Positions 60,582 through 64,000 of a DNA stretch of 64,000 bases are shown here, piece after piece. Within the stretch, counting starts at the first letter, position 1, and each line of letters starts with the position of its first letter. The notes beneath the pieces were generated by a model. The model was not told the origin of the DNA. It searched no databases and saw only the letters and a program-made list of their open reading frames with translations. This stretch comes from Actinomycetota bacterium (GTDB lineage: Bacteria > Actinomycetota > CADDZG01 > WHSQ01): contig JAUJNI010000004.1 of assembly GCA_030446465.1 (NCBI GenBank), positions 1 to 64,000 of the forward strand, given 5' to 3'. A program made the translations under genes and the position numbers.

Positions 60582-61019
60582 CGCTTATCTCTCGACTCTC
60601 CCTTCCTGTACAGAGTTCGGGGCACGCACTCCAAGTCTCACCCGCGACCCTACGGGAGACCGCTCCGCTGGTCCGCTCCTCTCGCCTAAATCTCTCGGGA
60701 TTTCGAATCTGTGGGCGATCGGACGGGTGGTCGGTCGGCCTCCTGACACAAAAGCTCAGGGGAAGAGCCGCTGCTCAGTTGGGAGGTGGGGCGCCCACTC
60801 GCGGAGTTGCAGTCATCTCACCACCCTCGGCAGCGCCTCCTGCGTGACCTCGGCCTGCTCGGAATCCGCGTGTCCGTTGCGTTGATCGTGAGCGAAAGGT
60901 AACCACGGCGGCGAAGCTCCGTTCGGGAGCAGCAGCGGTGGATCCGTTCGGCGCCCTCGATGATGAGCTCCGTCGGTGGTGCCTCGGCACGTCCGCCGAT
61001 GCAATACCTCTCATCCTGC
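60582..61019. other. Intergenic stretch without a convincing gene
   Basis: The 438 bp between the sensor and the methyltransferase tail contain only short overlapping frames with no ribosome-binding site or recognised family. One plus-strand frame ending near 61050 reads ALDDELRRWCLGTSADAIPL but has no start codon. It could be a decayed gene. No tRNA or hairpin stood out. Confidence 0.5.
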
Positions 61020-61874
61020 TTAGCCGGCTGGCGGCTTCCGCGCGCTGATCATCCATGCGGCCGAGCCGAACATGACTCCATCAGCAGTCTCATGCTCTGC
61101 CAGACTCACTTTCTACGACGAGAGCGCCGCGGCCCGGCGTGATCCGTCCAGATCCTGCAACAGTCCCCGGACCATTCCCGTGCTGCACAGAAAGCGATAG
61201 GCGTCTTCAGCATCGGCGCCCTCACAGACCAACTCCTCCACACCGGAGATCTCGACCCGCTCAAAGCCCGCCGACACCAAGTCCCGTTCGACGCCGTCGC
61301 GATCTGCGAGCCCGAACGGGCCAGGCGAGCCGAGCGCCGGCGACGGTAGATCCCTGCCCGCAGACAATGCCGCGCGCATCCCCTGCAACCACTCGTTGCG
61401 CCTCAACTCCTGCCATCCGAGCATCACGAGACGCCCCCCGGCCCGGCTTGCGCGCCACATGTTGCGGAAGGCGGCGCGCCGGTCCAAGAAGAACATCGCG
61501 CCGAAGCGGCTGATCACCACGTCGTAGGCGCCGGCGTTGAACGGGTGGACCTGGGCGTCGGTTCGCTCGAAAGAGACGTTGAGGAGTCCTTCGGCCCCCG
61601 CGAGCTCGCGTGCGCTCTCGATCATCGCCGTCGACAGATCCACTCCCAAAGCCGCCCCTCGGGGCGCCGCTCGACCCGCGGCCCTCGTCGATTCGCCCGT
61701 GCCGCAGCCGATGTCCAGCACGTACTCGGACGGCGCGATGGCCGCTGCGGCGAATAGGCGGTCGTGGTACCTGCGAATCGACCGGTCGTAGCGCTCCCAC
61801 TCGCGCGCCCATCCCTCGCCCTCCTCGCCGTCCCACGCGGCCGCCATCTCGACGTTCGCGATCGGCGTCGCCAT
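61020..61874 (-). pseudogene. Class I methyltransferase with in-frame TAG
   Basis: An open frame from ATG 61874 to a TAG at 61113-61115, then in the same frame 30 more codons (KVSLAEHETADGV, FGSAAWMISAR) to a TAA at 61020. The family C-terminus normally ends in this kind of motif, so the TAG interrupts the gene. Motifs: VLDIGCGTGESTRAAGRA, GVDLSTAMIESARELA, YDVVISRFGAMFF. The domain itself is complete without the tail, so it might still be active. The TAG could be a TTG-to-TAG mutation, an error or readthrough. Confidence 0.75.
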
Positions 61875-61921
61875 GACGTCGGTTTCTGGTCGCTGACCTT
61901 TCGACACCGAGGACACCGATG

Positions 61922-62398
61922 TCACTCGAGGACCTCGCATCCGGAGGCGATGATGACGTCCATCATGGCCTCGAGGTCAGGTGGTTCCTGTGAGGGGGGA
62001 GGGAGGGTTCGTGTAGCGGCGGGCTCGCTCGTTGCCCGAAGGACCTCCTCAAAGCCTCCCGGGGTGAAGATGAACAGCATCCGGCACCCGGCGTCTCCGA
62101 CCGTGTACTTGTGCGGGATGTCGCGGGGGCCGAAGACGAAGTCTCCGGGGCCCGCTTCGATCTGCTTTCCTCCGACCTCGAAGGTGGCGTTGCCCTCGAG
62201 GATCCAAAAGCCTTCATCCTCCCGATGGTGTACGTGCAACGGTCCCGTGCCCGGACCCTCCGTGATCTCCAGAATCGTGACCAGCCCGCCGGTCTGAGCC
62301 GCCGTGACCTTTATCTCGGCAAGCCCGCCCATCCACCAGCGAGCCTCTCCCTCGCCCGTGGGCACTGCCACCGGATCGAGCGTCTTGGTCTGCGCCAT
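61922..62398 (-). CDS. Cupin-domain protein
   Basis: A 158-residue cupin: motif 1 GTGPLHVHHREDEGFWILEG (His-x-His, Glu) and motif 2 PGDFVFGPRDIPHKYTVGD. Metal-binding His residues are present. The C-terminus is helical and acidic (PPDLEAMMDVIIASGCEVLE). Function unknown. ATG 62398 follows GAGGAGG. Only 47 bp from the methyltransferase start on the same strand; divergent from the large ATPase gene by 131 bp. Confidence 0.88.
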   Translation of the reverse strand: MAQTKTLDPVAVPTGEGEARWWMGGLAEIKVTAAQTGGLVTILEITEGPGTGPLHVHHREDEGFWILEGNATFEVGGKQIEAGPGDFVFGPRDIPHKYTVGDAGCRMLFIFTPGGFEEVLRATSEPAATRTLPPPSQEPPDLEAMMDVIIASGCEVLE

Positions 62399-62529
62399 CT
62401 CTGCCTCCTCGTCCCGAAATGGGCTGCCGTGTGGCAGTCCGTCACGGGCATCGTCCCGCCGCACCGGGAGCGAAGACATCAGGGAGGTCACGTATTTCGA
62501 ATCCCGGAGCAGACGCGAAGATCGTCCGC

Positions 62530-64000
62530 GTGGCACTTCTGGGTCGCGACGCGGAGCTGGCCGCCTTGCGACGAGCGATCAAGGCTTCAGCGCAAGGCCG
62601 TCGGGCCGTCGTCGTCGTCGAGGGCGAGGCGGGGATAGGAAAGAGCGCCGTCATCAGCGAGGCGCTGACCGAGGTGGCACCATCGGCCTGTCGCCTTCAC
62701 GGGGTTGCCGACCGACTTGGCCGGGGCCTTCCTTTCGGCCTCCTGGCAAACGCGTTGCAGATCAAGCCCGGGAGCGAGGACGGCCCCTTCGCGGAGGTCG
62801 CGCGCATCTTGTTCGACAGCGACGGTGAGACTGGAACGCTCAGGTTCCGGGCGATCGAGACGACCCTGAACATCCTCGAGGAACTGGCGGAGGACCGATC
62901 CGTCTTGCTGATCCTCGAGGATCTGGAGTGGGCCGACGACGCAACGCTGACATTGATCGAGCGGTACCTCGGTCGCTCCGAGTTCGTCCGGATCTGTCTG
63001 ATCGTCTCGGCGCGACCAGAGCCGCGTTCGCCCGAGGTCGCAGCCGTGATGGACGCGCTGGAGCGCGCCCGCGCCGTGATGCTGAGGCCCCAGCCCCTGC
63101 CCGCGGATGCCGCGCGCGAGTTCGCGCGTCAACTGCTACGAGGAAAACAGCCGGGTCCGAACCTGACCAGACAGCTCGAGCGCGCCGGCGGCAACCCGCT
63201 CTTCATAGTCGAGTTGGTCACCGCCCTCGAGGAGTTCGATCTCGTGACCGATCGCGGCGACGAAGCGGAAAGCGATGCCACTACGCTGCCGCCCTCGCTT
63301 CGCCTGACCATCCTTCGCCGCTTGGCTGCCCTCGGTGACCCCGTGGTCTCGTTGCTCAAGAACGCGGCCGTGCTCGGCCGTCGGTTCGACATCATGGACC
63401 TCGCCGCGCTCAGCCATCTCACGCTGCCCGAAGTTCTCGAGCGTCTGGAGGCGGCGCGGCGCGCGGCGTTGATCCAAGACGAGGCGGGTGGTCTTGCCTT
63501 TCGTCACGACGTCATCCGCGACGCTCTCTACGACGACATCCCGGAATCCGCGCGCCGGGCGCTGCACACCCATGTGAGTGACGTCCTCGCAGCTCGTGAA
63601 GCAGATCCGGTAGAGATTGCCGAGCACGTCGTACGCGGGATCGAGCGCGGCGATGTCGAAACAGCCCAGCGACTGCGAATCGCCGCGGCGCGGCTCCGCA
63701 CGACCGCGCCACGCGACGCGATACGGCTGCTCGACCTCGCGCTCGACGCAGCTCGAGATCATCCGGAGCGGGGAACCATCGAGGCCGAGTTGGCAGATGT
63801 GTGCATGTGGGTGGGTCAGCCCCAGCGAGCGGAGGAGCTCGCCCGGCGGGCTCTGGACCGCGGGCACGTGACGCTGACGACGTCGGTTGCGTTGATGCGC
63901 GCGGTGGTGCAGCAGAACGAACCCGAGCACACGGTCGCCACGATCGACCTGCTCCTAGAGCGAAACGCCGGCCGCGCCGCGGAGGCTCGGATCCAGGCCG
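62530..64000 (+). CDS. STAND ATPase, MalT/LuxR-like, 3' part outside window
   Basis: An open frame of about 490 codons that runs off the right edge. GTG 62530 starts VALLGRDAELAALRRAIKAS; Walker A is GEAGIGKSAVI, Walker B LLILEDLEWADD, followed by GNPLFIVELVTAL and LRLTILRRLAALGDPVVSLLKNAAVLG, AFRHDVIRDALYDDI and TPR-like helices (AIRLLDLALDAARDHPERGTIEAELADVC). Matches large LuxR-family regulators whose DNA-binding domain would be at the missing C-terminus. Signal unknown. The weak upstream GAAG leaves the start uncertain. Confidence 0.88.
   Translation, partial: MALLGRDAELAALRRAIKASAQGRRAVVVVEGEAGIGKSAVISEALTEVAPSACRLHGVADRLGRGLPFGLLANALQIKPGSEDGPFAEVARILFDSDGETGTLRFRAIETTLNILEELAEDRSVLLILEDLEWADDATLTLIERYLGRSEFVRICLIVSARPEPRSPEVAAVMDALERARAVMLRPQPLPADAAREFARQLLRGKQPGPNLTRQLERAGGNPLFIVELVTALEEFDLVTDRGDEAESDATTLPPSLRLTILRRLAALGDPVVSLLKNAAVLGRRFDIMDLAALSHLTLPEVLERLEAARRAALIQDEAGGLAFRHDVIRDALYDDIPESARRALHTHVSDVLAAREADPVEIAEHVVRGIERGDVETAQRLRIAAARLRTTAPRDAIRLLDLALDAARDHPERGTIEAELADVCMWVGQPQRAEELARRALDRGHVTLTTSVALMRAVVQQNEPEHTVATIDLLLERNAGRAAEARIQA

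Noticed and set aside
60775-61056. A 93-codon minus-strand frame in the sensor-methyltransferase gap
   Set aside because: Arg/Ser/Ala-rich composition without domains, and the same bases are better explained as the methyltransferase tail in another frame.
62480-62530. tRNA-like T-loop TTTCGAATCCC
   Set aside because: No cloverleaf stems or anticodon arm can be drawn around it.

Overview
The window is a dense, GC-rich bacterial chromosome segment with many GTG/TTG starts and ATGA-type overlaps. Several genes point to Actinomycetota: a resuscitation-promoting-factor-like secreted muralytic protein, an S-(hydroxymethyl)mycothiol dehydrogenase (which implies mycothiol), a PspA/PspAA pair, a RskA-type anti-sigma factor, and small actinobacterial families such as DUF2277 and DUF3817. 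The mixed house-keeping and orphan content suggests an uncultured or environmental lineage. No rRNA, tRNA, CRISPR array, insertion sequence or prophage was recognised.

Layout. 0-7 kb: an edge-truncated AbiEi/DUF559-type protein, tandem palindromes, a tiny acidic protein, the Rpf-like protein, and a MoxR-DUF58-VWA operon behind an HtrA-type PDZ protease, with a second VWA paralogue diverging from the protease. 7-18 kb: a lipoprotein joined to an unusual FtsH-like AAA/M41 protease, ChaB-Rho_N, a frameshifted esterase, CutA, an epimerase, a secreted GGGDF-repeat membrane protein, PspA-PspAA, an MBL hydrolase and a DksA/TraR zinc-finger protein. 18-25 kb: an M15 D,D-carboxypeptidase, an atypical secreted protein, KptA, a YbdK-type ligase, a SAM hydrolase, an ECF sigma/anti-sigma pair and a PGRP amidase. 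25-30.3 kb: two divergent GT4 glycosyltransferases whose start regions overlap, a PTPS-III-like protein, an MDR dehydrogenase and a RibA-RibD reductase fusion. This is the best candidate in the window for an undescribed pathway.

30-45 kb: DUF2382 stress pair, mycothiol-dependent formaldehyde dehydrogenase, amidohydrolase, sulfotransferase, M3 peptidase, AlkB-like dioxygenase, methyltransferase, BipA, several mini-proteins, a VapBC pair, FkbM methyltransferase, dienelactone hydrolase and AlkA-like glycosylase. 45-54 kb: a cyclase-homology/NB-ARC/TPR STAND protein coupled to an aquaporin, Ku, a Bax-inhibitor-like protein, an XRE/nucleotidyltransferase pair, a nitroreductase, a second VapBC pair and a zinc-ribbon MscL. 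54-64 kb: a GT-C-like membrane protein, a mini-lysozyme, an amphi-Trp protein, then a run of damaged genes (PQQ-propeller protein, PIN fragment, membrane sensor, methyltransferase), a cupin, and a MalT/LuxR-type STAND ATPase cut by the right edge.

Themes. Envelope maintenance is prominent: Rpf, M15, PGRP amidase, mini-lysozyme, HtrA, FtsH-like, PspA, MscL and aquaporin. Toxin-antitoxin-like modules recur, and their operators overlap -10 elements only about 6-12 nt from the start codon, suggesting leaderless transcripts. At least three genes break at homopolymers (G4, two C6, T3) and one at an in-frame TAG. These may be assembly errors or real decay and need read-level checking.
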